Assembly (NCBI RefSeq): GCF_002293435.1
Contig: NZ_DBDF01000029.1
Span: 1-27,218, forward strand
Source of the DNA: Bacteroides sp. UBA939
GTDB lineage: Bacteria; Bacteroidota; Bacteroidia; Bacteroidales; Bacteroidaceae
Reading direction: 5' to 3'
DNA length: 27,218 nt
Below are positions 7,450-15,296 of the stretch, piece after piece. Position 1 is the stretch's first letter. The number at the start of each line of letters is the position of its first letter. The notes beneath the pieces were generated by a model. It was not told the DNA's origin. It was given only the letters and a program-made list of their open reading frames with translations, and ran no database searches. The translations under genes were made by a program, and so were the position numbers.

Positions 7450-8208
7450 ATGAAACATGGAAAGCAGACTTGTCGGATATTAAAAGAAATCCGTAAAGAG
7501 ATAGCCAAGGCTAATGATATTGAATTTATCGTATCAGAATGTCAGCACAAAGGAGATTGTGCGGGAACTTGTCCGAAGTGTGAGGCTGAGGTGCGTTATC
7601 TGGAACAACAATTGAATAGAAGACGACTTTTGGGTAAAGCTGTTACAGTTGTGGAAGTCTCTATGGGATTGTCTATGCTGACTGCTTGTAGTAATCAACA
7701 GAAACAGAAAGACAATTCTGTAGATGAGAAAATAGACTCTTTTGGAATATTGGTGGAAGTACCGATGACAGGTTACAGTGACACGATACCTGAAAAGATT
7801 GTTAATGATACAGTTTCTGCAGTTACTATAGGATATATACCACCTAATCCTGCTGATACACTTCCGTCTGCAGATGGCATTTATCTGGTAACAGAAGAAA
7901 TGCCTGAATTTCCGGGTGGTATGACGGCTCTTATGGAATTTCTCAATGAAACCACTCGTTATCCGAAGCATGTAAAGGAAAAAATAGAAGGAAGAGCCGT
8001 CGTACAGTTCGTGGTACAAAAGGATGGAAGTGCGACTCGTGCCAAAGTTCTTCGTTCTTTGGGGCCTGTTTTTGATAAAGAGGCGTTGCGGGTAGTTAGT
8101 CTTTTCCCGAAGTGGAAGCCAGGTAAACATCGAGGAAAGGTAGTTCCTGTAAGATATACAGTACCTGTAATGTTCCGTATACCTGAGCATATTGTCCCCG
8201 AAAAGTAA
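7450..8208 (+). CDS. TonB C-terminal domain membrane protein with N-terminal Cys motif (paralog 1)
   Basis: The 252 residues fall into four parts. Residues 1-60 are polar, with C8 and a tight motif C31-x5-C37-x3-C41-x2-C44 (GTCPKC core) that could bind zinc or an Fe-S cluster or be modified. Residues 61-80 are hydrophobic and end in the lipobox-like LTAC (77-80). Residues 81-145 are a variable linker. Residues 147-245 are a TonB_C domain (MPEFPGGMTAL, GRAVVQFVVQ, FPKWKPGK, VPVRYTVPVMF). TonB_C normally transfers proton-motive force to outer-membrane receptors. Unusually, the hydrophobic segment is preceded by 60 residues, so it could be an inner-membrane anchor with the Cys motif in the cytoplasm. 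The radical SAM gene starts 3 nt after the stop. A near-copy lies at 8840. Confidence 0.88.
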   Translation: MKHGKQTCRILKEIRKEIAKANDIEFIVSECQHKGDCAGTCPKCEAEVRYLEQQLNRRRLLGKAVTVVEVSMGLSMLTACSNQQKQKDNSVDEKIDSFGILVEVPMTGYSDTIPEKIVNDTVSAVTIGYIPPNPADTLPSADGIYLVTEEMPEFPGGMTALMEFLNETTRYPKHVKEKIEGRAVVQFVVQKDGSATRAKVLRSLGPVFDKEALRVVSLFPKWKPGKHRGKVVPVRYTVPVMFRIPEHIVPEK

Positions 8209-8211
8209 CCG

Positions 8212-8823
8212 ATGAATAGTCCTGTTCCCATATTAGGAGTGATTAGGCACCGTCTGTTGATTGACGGTGAAGGAGTAACCACTTTGGTTGCTTTTCATGG
8301 TTGTCCTCTGCGTTGCAAGTATTGTCTGAACCCTCAGTCTCTGTCAGATGAATCCGATTTCCCGCTTTATTCCTGTGAACAACTATATGAGAGAGTGAAG
8401 ATAGATGAACTCTACTTTTTGGCAACCCGTGGCGGCATCACCTTTGGCGGTGGAGAGCCTTGTCTGCGAAGTGAGTTTATCAGCCGTTTCCGCGAACTCT
8501 GTGGGAAAGAGTGGAGAATTACGGTAGAGACATCTTTAAATGTGCCCCGGAAACATCTGGAGGTCTTGCTACCGGTGGTGGACGATTATATCGTGGATAT
8601 TAAGGATATGAATGATGCGATCTATCAAAATTATACGGGCAAAAGCAATCGGCAGGTATTGGAGAACCTGCGCTGGCTCATAGAGAAGAGGAAGGCAGAG
8701 CGAATCATGGTTCGTATCCCCCTTATTCCGCAATACAATACGGAGGAGGACACTGCGCATAGCACGGATATGCTGAAGTCTATGGGACTGAGCAATTTTG
8801 ACGTATTTACTTATAGAACTTAA
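8212..8823 (+). CDS. Radical SAM protein of the glycyl-radical-enzyme activase type
   Basis: The 203-residue protein has the radical SAM cluster motif C31-x3-C35-x2-C38 (CPLRCKYC), the SAM-contacting GGGEP (79-83), and the activase-like segment VDIKDMNDAIYQNYTG followed by SNRQVLENL, resembling pyruvate formate-lyase activase. It is shorter than PflA (about 245) and has no extra ferredoxin domain. By family it should reductively cleave SAM to a 5'-deoxyadenosyl radical and abstract hydrogen from a protein or peptide. No glycyl radical enzyme is encoded in the window. It starts 3 nt after paralog 1 and ends 16 nt before paralog 2, which suggests that these proteins are partners or substrates. 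That link is inference. Confidence 0.9.
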   Translation: MNSPVPILGVIRHRLLIDGEGVTTLVAFHGCPLRCKYCLNPQSLSDESDFPLYSCEQLYERVKIDELYFLATRGGITFGGGEPCLRSEFISRFRELCGKEWRITVETSLNVPRKHLEVLLPVVDDYIVDIKDMNDAIYQNYTGKSNRQVLENLRWLIEKRKAERIMVRIPLIPQYNTEEDTAHSTDMLKSMGLSNFDVFTYRT

Positions 8824-8839
8824 ATTATATATGCAGATG

Positions 8840-9562
8840 ATGAAACATGGAAAGCAAACTTGCCGGATATTAAAGGAAATCCGTAAAGAGATAGCCAAGG
8901 CTAATGATATTGAATTTATCGTATCAGAGTGTCAGCACAAGGGAGATTGTTCGGGCACTTGTCCGAAGTGTGAATCTGAGGTGCGTTATCTGGAACAACA
9001 ACTGGGCAGAAAACGGCTTTTAGGTAAAGCTGTTACAGTGATGGGAGTATCCATGAGCTTCTCTGCACTGACTGCTTGTAATTATATACAGAAAGGGATT
9101 TCTATAATTGAGGGAACAGAGGCTTCTGTAACTTTTGGGGAAGTGATACCCAAAGAGATTGATTTCGTTGAAGAAATTCCACCTATAATGGGAGAAATAA
9201 TAGAAGGGGAAATAGCAGCAGATATTGATACAATACCACCGTCAGATGCTCTTATGGGGGTGGTAGAAGAAATGCCTGAATATCCGGGTGGTATGATAGC
9301 TCTTATGGCATTTCTCAACGAAACAACTCGCTATCCGGACAATGTGGAGAAACAAATAGAAGGAAGAGTCACTGTACAATTCATAGTACAACCAGATGGA
9401 AATGTAACAGATCCCAAGATTCTTCGTTCTTTGGGATCTGCCTTTGATGAAGAGGTCTTGCGGGTAGTTGGCCTTTTCCCGAAGTGGAAACCGGGTAAAA
9501 TGCGAGGGAAAGAAATTCCTGTAAAATATACATTACCTGTCATGTTCCGTATTCCTGAATAA
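8840..9562 (+). CDS. TonB C-terminal domain membrane protein with N-terminal Cys motif (paralog 2)
   Basis: 240 residues with the same plan as the gene at 7450: C8, C31-x5-C37-x3-C41-x2-C44, hydrophobic 61-80 ending LTAC, a divergent linker (81-140) rich in Ile/Glu/Pro, then TonB_C (about 143-240; MPEYPGGM, FPKWKPGK, VKYTLPVMF). The first 54 residues differ from paralog 1 at only two positions (Ala to Ser), and most of the nine nucleotide changes in the first 162 nt are silent. The linkers hardly align. I chose ATG 8840 by alignment to paralog 1; 8831 and 8837 are alternatives, and the far upstream frame start overlaps the radical SAM gene. It is last in the three-gene unit, convergent with aroB. 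Confidence 0.88.
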   Translation: MKHGKQTCRILKEIRKEIAKANDIEFIVSECQHKGDCSGTCPKCESEVRYLEQQLGRKRLLGKAVTVMGVSMSFSALTACNYIQKGISIIEGTEASVTFGEVIPKEIDFVEEIPPIMGEIIEGEIAADIDTIPPSDALMGVVEEMPEYPGGMIALMAFLNETTRYPDNVEKQIEGRVTVQFIVQPDGNVTDPKILRSLGSAFDEEVLRVVGLFPKWKPGKMRGKEIPVKYTLPVMFRIPE

Positions 9563-9587
9563 GGTCTCGTTCGGGAAAGAGAGGGAC

Positions 9588-10649
9588 TTATCCCCCCATG
9601 CACTCCCTGTAGAAGTCGAACATTTCGAATACAGTATCCTTGTCTGCGGTCTGGTTGAGGCTGATGTCTCCTACATCTTTCAACAGGGTGAAGTTGATGA
9701 TGCCTGCGGTATTCTTTTTATCATGCTTCATCAGGTCGTAGAGCTGGTCGTACTGCTTACAGTTGAAGGCGAATCCCCCGTAGTTCTCTTTGATGAACTG
9801 AATGGTTTGGCGCATTTTGTCTTTCGGGAACCCCACCTTAATATAAGAAAGGTATAGTTCGCAAACAATTCCCCAGGCAACAGCATAGCCGTGAAGTACA
9901 GGACGGTTCTCGGCAAGGGCGAGACTTTCGAAGGCATGCCCCACGGTATGCCCCAGATTCAATGCTTTGCGGATGCCGTGTTCCAACGGGTCTTGTTCTA
10001 CAATACCTTCTTTCACTTCTACGGAACGACCCACCATTGATTTCAGGGCTACATAGTCTATCTTTTCCGTATCGAAAGCTAACAATTCCGCTAAGTGTTC
10101 CGGTGTGCTGATAAGTCCGTGCTTTAACATTTCGGCATAGCCGGAAAAGAAGTTGTGGGTATCAAGGCTACGCAGGAACTCTGTCTCAAGAAGTACACAA
10201 GCGGCAGGGGAGAATACGCCGATTTCGTTTTTCAGTCCGTTGAAGTTGATACCGGTTTTTCCGCCCACCGAGGCGTCTACCATGCCCAACAGAGTGGTGG
10301 GAATATTGATGTATGCAATACCTCTTTTGAATGTGGAAGCTGCGAAGCCGCCCAAGTCGGTCACCATGCCGCCACCCAGATTGATTAGCAGAGAGTGGCG
10401 TGTTGCACCCTTTTCGCTTAATACCAGCCAAACGGAAGCCAGAGTTTCCAGCGTTTTGTGTACGTCTCCGGCGCCGATAATAATTTCTTCGGCATCTTTC
10501 AGTACGCTAAAGTCTTTCAGTTGCGGCATGCAGAACTCATGCGTCTGCTCGTCGGTAAGAATGAAACATTTGTCGTGGGAATACTTGTGGAGAGTATGCG
10601 TCAGGCTGCTTTCCAGGTTTTCGCAGAGGATTACTTCTTGTTTACTCAT
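9588..10649 (-). CDS. aroB: 3-dehydroquinate synthase
   Basis: AroB converts DAHP to 3-dehydroquinate, the second step of the shikimate pathway, using NAD and a divalent metal. With ATG at 10649 the protein has 353 residues, the family length. Landmarks are the NAD-binding GGGMVTDLGGF, the DASVGGKTGIN loop, and metal ligands in YAEMLKH (Glu), LNLGHTVGHAFE (His) and LHGYAVAWG (His). An in-frame GTG/ATG extension reaching 10718 would run through the promoter and is rejected. A TATCTTTG -7 element lies at 10674-10681. It is convergent with the TonB-like cassette (25-nt gap) and divergent from the gene at 10760. Confidence 0.96.
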   Translation of the reverse strand: MSKQEVILCENLESSLTHTLHKYSHDKCFILTDEQTHEFCMPQLKDFSVLKDAEEIIIGAGDVHKTLETLASVWLVLSEKGATRHSLLINLGGGMVTDLGGFAASTFKRGIAYINIPTTLLGMVDASVGGKTGINFNGLKNEIGVFSPAACVLLETEFLRSLDTHNFFSGYAEMLKHGLISTPEHLAELLAFDTEKIDYVALKSMVGRSVEVKEGIVEQDPLEHGIRKALNLGHTVGHAFESLALAENRPVLHGYAVAWGIVCELYLSYIKVGFPKDKMRQTIQFIKENYGGFAFNCKQYDQLYDLMKHDKKNTAGIINFTLLKDVGDISLNQTADKDTVFEMFDFYRECMGG

Positions 10650-10673
10650 GGGGTATTTGTCTTTTTGGTTCCG

Positions 10674-10681
10674 CAAAGATA
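10674..10681 (-). promoter_or_regulatory. -7 element for aroB
   Basis: Minus-strand TATCTTTG matches TAnnTTTG 24 nt upstream of the aroB ATG. The expected -33 position falls in the opposing promoter at 10702-10709 and has no TTTG. Confidence 0.6.
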
Positions 10682-10701
10682 GGATTTCTCTGTGAAAGAA
10701 G

Positions 10702-10709
10702 TATCTTTG
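10702..10709 (+). promoter_or_regulatory. -7 element for the membrane protein at 10760
   Basis: Plus-strand TATCTTTG is identical to, and back to back with, the aroB element 20 bp away. It predicts a start near 10716 and a leader of about 45 nt to ATG 10760. Confidence 0.55.
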
Positions 10710-10759
10710 TGAACTCAAAACCTCACATACTTATAAATTTAAAAATCCGTAAGTTCAAA

Positions 10760-11161
10760 ATGAAAGCCTTGTTACCGGTGTATTGCCGCCCTTTGGGATA
10801 TTTTGTAATTGCATTGGCGTTGTTTATTCCTATCCTATTATATATGACGGGGAAAATGACGGATGCCAATCTTTTGTTTTATAAAGAATGTTCCAAGTTG
10901 CTAATGATGCTTGGTGCACTGATGATTATCTTTGCCCTGACTAAGAATGAAAGCAAGGAAACGGAACTGATACGTAACAAAGCCGTGCGTAACGCCATCT
11001 TCCTGACTGTATTATTCATCTTTGGAGGTATGCTTTACCGGGTATGGAAGGGCGACATCATGTCTGTAGATACCTCTTCTTTCCTGATATTCTTGATATT
11101 GAACGTGCTGTGTCTTGAGTTTGGCATAAAGAAATCGACGGTTGATAAACTGTTTAGGTAA
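10760..11161 (+). CDS. Hypothetical four-helix membrane protein
   Basis: 133 residues from ATG 10760 (MKALLPVYCRPLGYF). Four hydrophobic segments are visible, near residues 9-29, 47-62, 77-96 and 106-124, separated by short charged loops. I do not recognise a family or function. A GTG frame start at 10709 exists but overlaps the -7 element, so the first Met after the predicted transcription start is preferred. It is divergent from aroB and followed by a large palindrome. Confidence 0.7.
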   Translation: MKALLPVYCRPLGYFVIALALFIPILLYMTGKMTDANLLFYKECSKLLMMLGALMIIFALTKNESKETELIRNKAVRNAIFLTVLFIFGGMLYRVWKGDIMSVDTSSFLIFLILNVLCLEFGIKKSTVDKLFR

Positions 11162-11174
11162 TTTTGAATTTTGA

Positions 11175-11244
11175 ATTATGAATTATGAATTTTGAATGGC
11201 TATGCAGCACATTGCGCAGCCATTCAAAATTCATAATTCATAAT
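11175..11244. repeat. Perfect 27-bp inverted repeat (possible terminator)
   Basis: Positions 11175-11201 and 11218-11244 are perfectly complementary around a 16-nt loop. The arms are built from ATTATGAATT-like words, and further TTTTGAA words precede them at 11161-11174. It lies just after the stop of the gene at 10760 and could stabilise or end that transcript. A strong T-tract does not follow the right arm directly. Confidence 0.75.
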
Positions 11245-11341
11245 AGAACATTTTGTTTGCCCTTCATTAAACTATTTATTCGAAAGCTTGTCAAATGAAA
11301 CAGTATAAAAAAAGACTTCTTGATTCATTAAAAACAGGCGC

Positions 11342-14263
11342 ATGAAAAAAGTAATTACCGGAATGGTGCTGTTGTTGACAGTGGCACTCTCCGCTTTTGC
11401 ACAGACTAAAAACATTACAGTAGCAGGACGCATTATTGAGGATGATACAAAAGAACCCGCCGTACAGGCAAGTGTACAGTTACTGTCGTTACCGGACAGC
11501 ACATTTGTTACAGGCGTTGCTACTACACAACAGGGATATTTCACTCTTCCTAAAGTACAAGCAGGGAAATATATATTGAAAGTTTCCTATATCGGTTTCC
11601 AAACCCAGGAAATACCCGTACAGTTATCTTCCGCAAATCTTAATAGAGACGTAGGGACGCTGACTTTGAGAACGGATGCCGTAATGCTGGCAGAAGCAGT
11701 GGTTACCGCTGAAGCTCCGCAGGTGCAGGTGGTGGAAGATACGTTGGTCTACAACTCTACTGCTTACCGTACGCCGGAAGGCGCCATGCTGGAAGAGCTG
11801 GTGAAGAAACTGCCCGGTGCCGAGATTGATGATGACGGCAACGTGAAAATCAACGGTAAGGATCTGAAAAAGATTATGGTGGACGGAAAGGAATTCTTCG
11901 GCGGAGACGTGAAAACGGGTCTGAAGAACCTGCCGGTAGAGATGATTGATAGGCTGAAGACGTATGATAAACAGTCGGACATGACGCGTCTTACAGGCAT
12001 TGATGACGGTGAAGAAGAAACCGTGCTCGACCTGACGGTGAAGAAAGGCATGAACCGCGGATGGTTTGGCAATGCAGATGCCGCCGCAGGTACCGAAAAC
12101 CGTTATGCCGCCCGCCTGAACGTAAATCACTTTGTGGATAAGACGCAGGTTTCGCTTATCGGTTCAACCAATAATGTGAATAGTCAAGGCTTTTCCGGTG
12201 GTGGAGGAGGTCCGCGCTGGCGTCGAAATAATGGTTTGAATACACCTAAAGAGCTGGGTATCAGTTTTGCTACAGAGAATGAAAAGTTAGAGTTGGGTGG
12301 TAGCGCCCAATACAATTATAACAAAGCTGATATCTCTAACGTCAACTCGTCCGAAACCTTCTTGCAGAGCGGTAGTAGCTCATTTTCCAACTCCAACTCA
12401 CATAACCTGAACAGGAACAGTTCGTTCAGAGCCAATTTCCGCATGGAGTGGAAGCCGGATACGATGACGAACATTATTTTCCGTCCGAACTTCTCTTATG
12501 GGAAGACAGACAATGCTTCCAATTCATTGACGGGAATGTTCAATGCCGATCCGTTCAATCCGGTTCCCAATCCGAATGATTATCTTAATATCGATGACAT
12601 TGAAGACCCGTTGAATGACCCCTTGAGGGATATCCGTGTGAATACTACGAACGGCGGCAGGCTTTCCGACAGCAAGAACATTTCGGCGGATGCATCGTTG
12701 CTATTGAACCGTAAATTAAATAATGAAGGACGTAATATTACGCTCCGCGGACGTATCGGTTATGGTGACAATGAGAACAATCAGTACACGGAGTCTATGA
12801 CACGTTACTACCAAATTCCCACCAATCCGGATTCTGCATTGATTCGTAACCAATTCATCACTACCCCGACGAATAACTATAATTATAGTGCACGGCTTAC
12901 ATATAGCGAACCTGTTGCGCACGCCACTTTCCTGCAATTCAGCTATGAGTTCCAGTACAAGTATAGTGAGAGTGAGAAGACAACATACGATTTATATAAA
13001 ATCAATCCGGAGTGGGAAATTGGAGAACCGTTGCCTGTTGGTTATGGGAATCATGCAATAGATAGTCTGGGTAAATATGCCGAGTACAGATACTATAACC
13101 ACGACGCTTCCGTGTCATTGCTTTTCATCCGTGAGAAGTATCGGTTGAATGCCGGTATCTCTTTTTTACCTCAGAATTCCAAGCTCTCTTATAAGAGGGG
13201 AGACTATATGATTGACACGGCACGTTCTGTATTCAACTTTGCCCCTAATATTGATTTCCGCTACCGTTTTTCTAGAGTGACTCAGTTGCGTTTCAACTAT
13301 CGTGGGCGTACAGGTCAGCCAAGCATGGAGAATTTGTTACCAATTGTTGATAACTCCAATCCGTTGAATATCCGTGTCGGTAATCCGGGATTAAAACCTT
13401 CCTTCACGCACTCCATGAATTTGTCCTTCAACACGTATAATGCAGAACTCCAACGGGGCATTATGGTGAATACCAGTTTCTCAACTACACAGAACAGCAT
13501 CAGTAACAGTACCGAATATAATGAGGAGACCGGTGGCCGTACCACTACTCCGAAGAATATCAATGGTAACTGGGCTGCATTCGGTATGTTCGGTTTCAAT
13601 ACAGCATTGAAGAATAAAAAGTACACCATCAATTCATACTCCAATATCAACTATCAGAACAGTGTGGCTTATCTATATAATCGGGGAACCAAGAGAGATG
13701 ATCAGAATACGACGACAGGATTGACATTGAGAGAACGTCTGAGTGGCGCTTACCGTAACGATTGGTTTGAGTTCGGATTGAATGCTTCTATTTCTTATAC
13801 TGCGGAGCGTAGCAATTTGAATCCGGACAATAATCAGGAACCTTACACTTATTCTTATGGCGCCAATACCCAGTTGATGGCTCCCTGGAACATGACTTTC
13901 ACAACAAACATTGCCAACCAGAGCCGTCGTGGTTACAGGGATGCAAGCATGAACCGTAACGAACTGATTTGGAATGCACAGCTTTCGCAAACTTTCCTGA
14001 AAGGTGCGGCTACCATCAGCTTTGAGATGTATGATATCCTGAAACAGCAAACCAATATCAGCCGTTCATTGTCAGCAGATAGCGGCCGTTCGGTATCGGA
14101 ATATAATGGTATCAACAGTTATTGTATGGTACACTTCATCTATCGTCTGAATATCTTTGGAGGCAAGTCGTCACGTGAGGGTATGCAGCAGGGTAGAGGT
14201 GGATTTGGCGGACGCGGTGGACGTCCCGGTGGTTTCGGCGGAGGTGGCGGGCGCCATTTTTAA
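11342..14263 (+). CDS. Outer-membrane beta-barrel protein with carboxypeptidase-like and plug domains
   Basis: 973 residues. A signal peptide (about 1-20, ending SAFA) is followed by a CarboxypepD_reg-like beta domain (about 24-110) and a TonB-plug-like region (about 140-235; LVKKLPGAEID, INGKDLKKIMVDGKEFFGGD). A long barrel rich in alternating aromatic strands follows. The protein ends in a Gly/Arg tail (about 948-973) that finishes in His-Phe. It fits the OMP_b-brl family of TonB-receptor-like proteins rather than a SusC glycan importer, and no SusD partner is adjacent. The ligand is unknown. Its ATG overlaps the TGA of a 16-codon upstream frame. It is convergent with the PorT-like gene, with a palindrome between. 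Confidence 0.9.
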   Translation: MKKVITGMVLLLTVALSAFAQTKNITVAGRIIEDDTKEPAVQASVQLLSLPDSTFVTGVATTQQGYFTLPKVQAGKYILKVSYIGFQTQEIPVQLSSANLNRDVGTLTLRTDAVMLAEAVVTAEAPQVQVVEDTLVYNSTAYRTPEGAMLEELVKKLPGAEIDDDGNVKINGKDLKKIMVDGKEFFGGDVKTGLKNLPVEMIDRLKTYDKQSDMTRLTGIDDGEEETVLDLTVKKGMNRGWFGNADAAAGTENRYAARLNVNHFVDKTQVSLIGSTNNVNSQGFSGGGGGPRWRRNNGLNTPKELGISFATENEKLELGGSAQYNYNKADISNVNSSETFLQSGSSSFSNSNSHNLNRNSSFRANFRMEWKPDTMTNIIFRPNFSYGKTDNASNSLTGMFNADPFNPVPNPNDYLNIDDIEDPLNDPLRDIRVNTTNGGRLSDSKNISADASLLLNRKLNNEGRNITLRGRIGYGDNENNQYTESMTRYYQIPTNPDSALIRNQFITTPTNNYNYSARLTYSEPVAHATFLQFSYEFQYKYSESEKTTYDLYKINPEWEIGEPLPVGYGNHAIDSLGKYAEYRYYNHDASVSLLFIREKYRLNAGISFLPQNSKLSYKRGDYMIDTARSVFNFAPNIDFRYRFSRVTQLRFNYRGRTGQPSMENLLPIVDNSNPLNIRVGNPGLKPSFTHSMNLSFNTYNAELQRGIMVNTSFSTTQNSISNSTEYNEETGGRTTTPKNINGNWAAFGMFGFNTALKNKKYTINSYSNINYQNSVAYLYNRGTKRDDQNTTTGLTLRERLSGAYRNDWFEFGLNASISYTAERSNLNPDNNQEPYTYSYGANTQLMAPWNMTFTTNIANQSRRGYRDASMNRNELIWNAQLSQTFLKGAATISFEMYDILKQQTNISRSLSADSGRSVSEYNGINSYCMVHFIYRLNIFGGKSSREGMQQGRGGFGGRGGRPGGFGGGGGRHF

Positions 14264-14305
14264 AGCTTTTCAAAAGTAAGATCATACTATCAAAAAGATA
14301 TTTTT

Positions 14306-14374
14306 CATCCGCAGATGACGCGGATTACACAGATTAGATTTTAAAATCTGCGTAATCCGCGTCGTCTGCGGATG
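14306..14374. terminator. 30-bp palindrome between convergent genes (CATCCGCAGATGACGC family)
   Basis: Arms 14306-14335 and 14345-14374 match with two differences around a 9-nt loop. They sit between two convergent genes ending at 14263 and 14412. The sequence is clearly related to the palindrome at 21801-21869, also between convergent genes. A bidirectional transcription barrier is likely; a repeat element with a preference for such sites is the alternative. Confidence 0.65.
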
Positions 14375-14411
14375 AGAGATAATGCTTGAAGTTTTGACTG
14401 TACCCCCTTTT

Positions 14412-15185
14412 CTATTTTCCTAAGCTAAAGCAGAAACCTACATGGAGTTCTATTCCGATGTTGCGGGGTGAGACAAGCGTTTGGTCTTCTTGTAAAGTAT
14501 ATCTAAAAAGCTCTTTAGGGAATTCTTTATCAATGGGAAGGAAACCATACTCGGCACCGATGCCCGCAAAGAAGCGTTTGTATTTGAAATCTACTCCGAG
14601 GCCCAATCCGATGTCTAGGCGTTTTAGTCCCCCGTCTTTAGTGAATGTTTTATGTGATTGTTCTCCTTTTCTTACACTCGAGCGGTTGGGGGAATCATTT
14701 AGATCGGATATATCGACATTGGGGTCGGGATGGACTTGGGTGACAAGAAGCCATTTAAGGTAACTTTCACCACCAACACCATAGGCGATATAGGGACCTG
14801 CACTGAATTGCAGTCCGCACTTATCGTTCAAGGGGAGATAGGCAGCCACTTTGATAGGAACTTGTAGGTAGATTGCATTCATTTTGGAGTCTATGTAGAG
14901 TGCGATAAGGGTCTGTTCTCCTTCTTCGTTGCTGCCTAAAGCCATTACCCCTTCGTCAAAAGAATAACTCCTGTTCAGGAATTGCAGTCCTGTTTGTATC
15001 GACCATGTCTGGTCAATGGGAAATTCAACCCCTACTCCAAAACGATACCCAAAGTTTGCTTTGTAATTCTCATTTTTTGTGATGCCGGTTAATCCGGTTC
15101 CGCCTTGCACACTGATTTTCACTTGTGAGTGGCAGATACAAGCGGTTATGCTCAATAAGAGAGCAAGTACAGTAAGTCTTTTCAT
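14412..15185 (-). CDS. PorT-family outer-membrane beta-barrel protein
   Basis: 257 residues. An N-terminal signal peptide (MKRLTVLALLLSITACICHS, then Q) leads into a small barrel of alternating hydrophobic strands typical of OMP_b-brl_2/PorT proteins: VKISVQGGTGLTGI, YRFGVGVEFP, IQTGLQFLNRSYSF, YLQVPIKVAAYLPL, LQFSAGPYIAYGVGG, IGLGLGVDFKYKRFFAGIGAEYGF, and HVGFCFSLGK at the end. The specific role is unknown; some relatives act in type IX secretion, but that cannot be inferred here. The signal contains an ITAC lipobox-like string, so lipid modification is an alternative. It is convergent with the gene at 11342 and divergent from cls. Confidence 0.85.
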   Translation of the reverse strand: MKRLTVLALLLSITACICHSQVKISVQGGTGLTGITKNENYKANFGYRFGVGVEFPIDQTWSIQTGLQFLNRSYSFDEGVMALGSNEEGEQTLIALYIDSKMNAIYLQVPIKVAAYLPLNDKCGLQFSAGPYIAYGVGGESYLKWLLVTQVHPDPNVDISDLNDSPNRSSVRKGEQSHKTFTKDGGLKRLDIGLGLGVDFKYKRFFAGIGAEYGFLPIDKEFPKELFRYTLQEDQTLVSPRNIGIELHVGFCFSLGK

Positions 15186-15283
15186 CTTTTATTGTCTTAG
15201 TTTATAATTGCGTAAATATATGTAAATACTTCGAGTATAATCTCTTTTCTTCTAAAAAAAAATAGTAATTCTTTTATTTTCTC

Positions 15284-15291
15284 TATATTTG
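15284..15291 (+). promoter_or_regulatory. -7 element for cls
   Basis: TATATTTG matches TAnnTTTG. It ends only 5 nt before the GTG start at 15297, so the predicted transcription start falls on or next to the start codon. Confidence 0.5.
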
Positions 15292-15296
15292 CTTTC

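Noticed and set aside
7534..8190. 218-codon minus-strand frame opposite the first TonB-like gene
   Set aside because: Shadow frame with no recognisable domain; the plus-strand frame has clear TonB_C and Cys motifs and a paralog.
10153..10695. 180-codon plus-strand frame opposite aroB
   Set aside because: Entirely antisense to a well-supported enzyme gene with intact motifs; its composition is Ser/Pro-rich as expected of a shadow.
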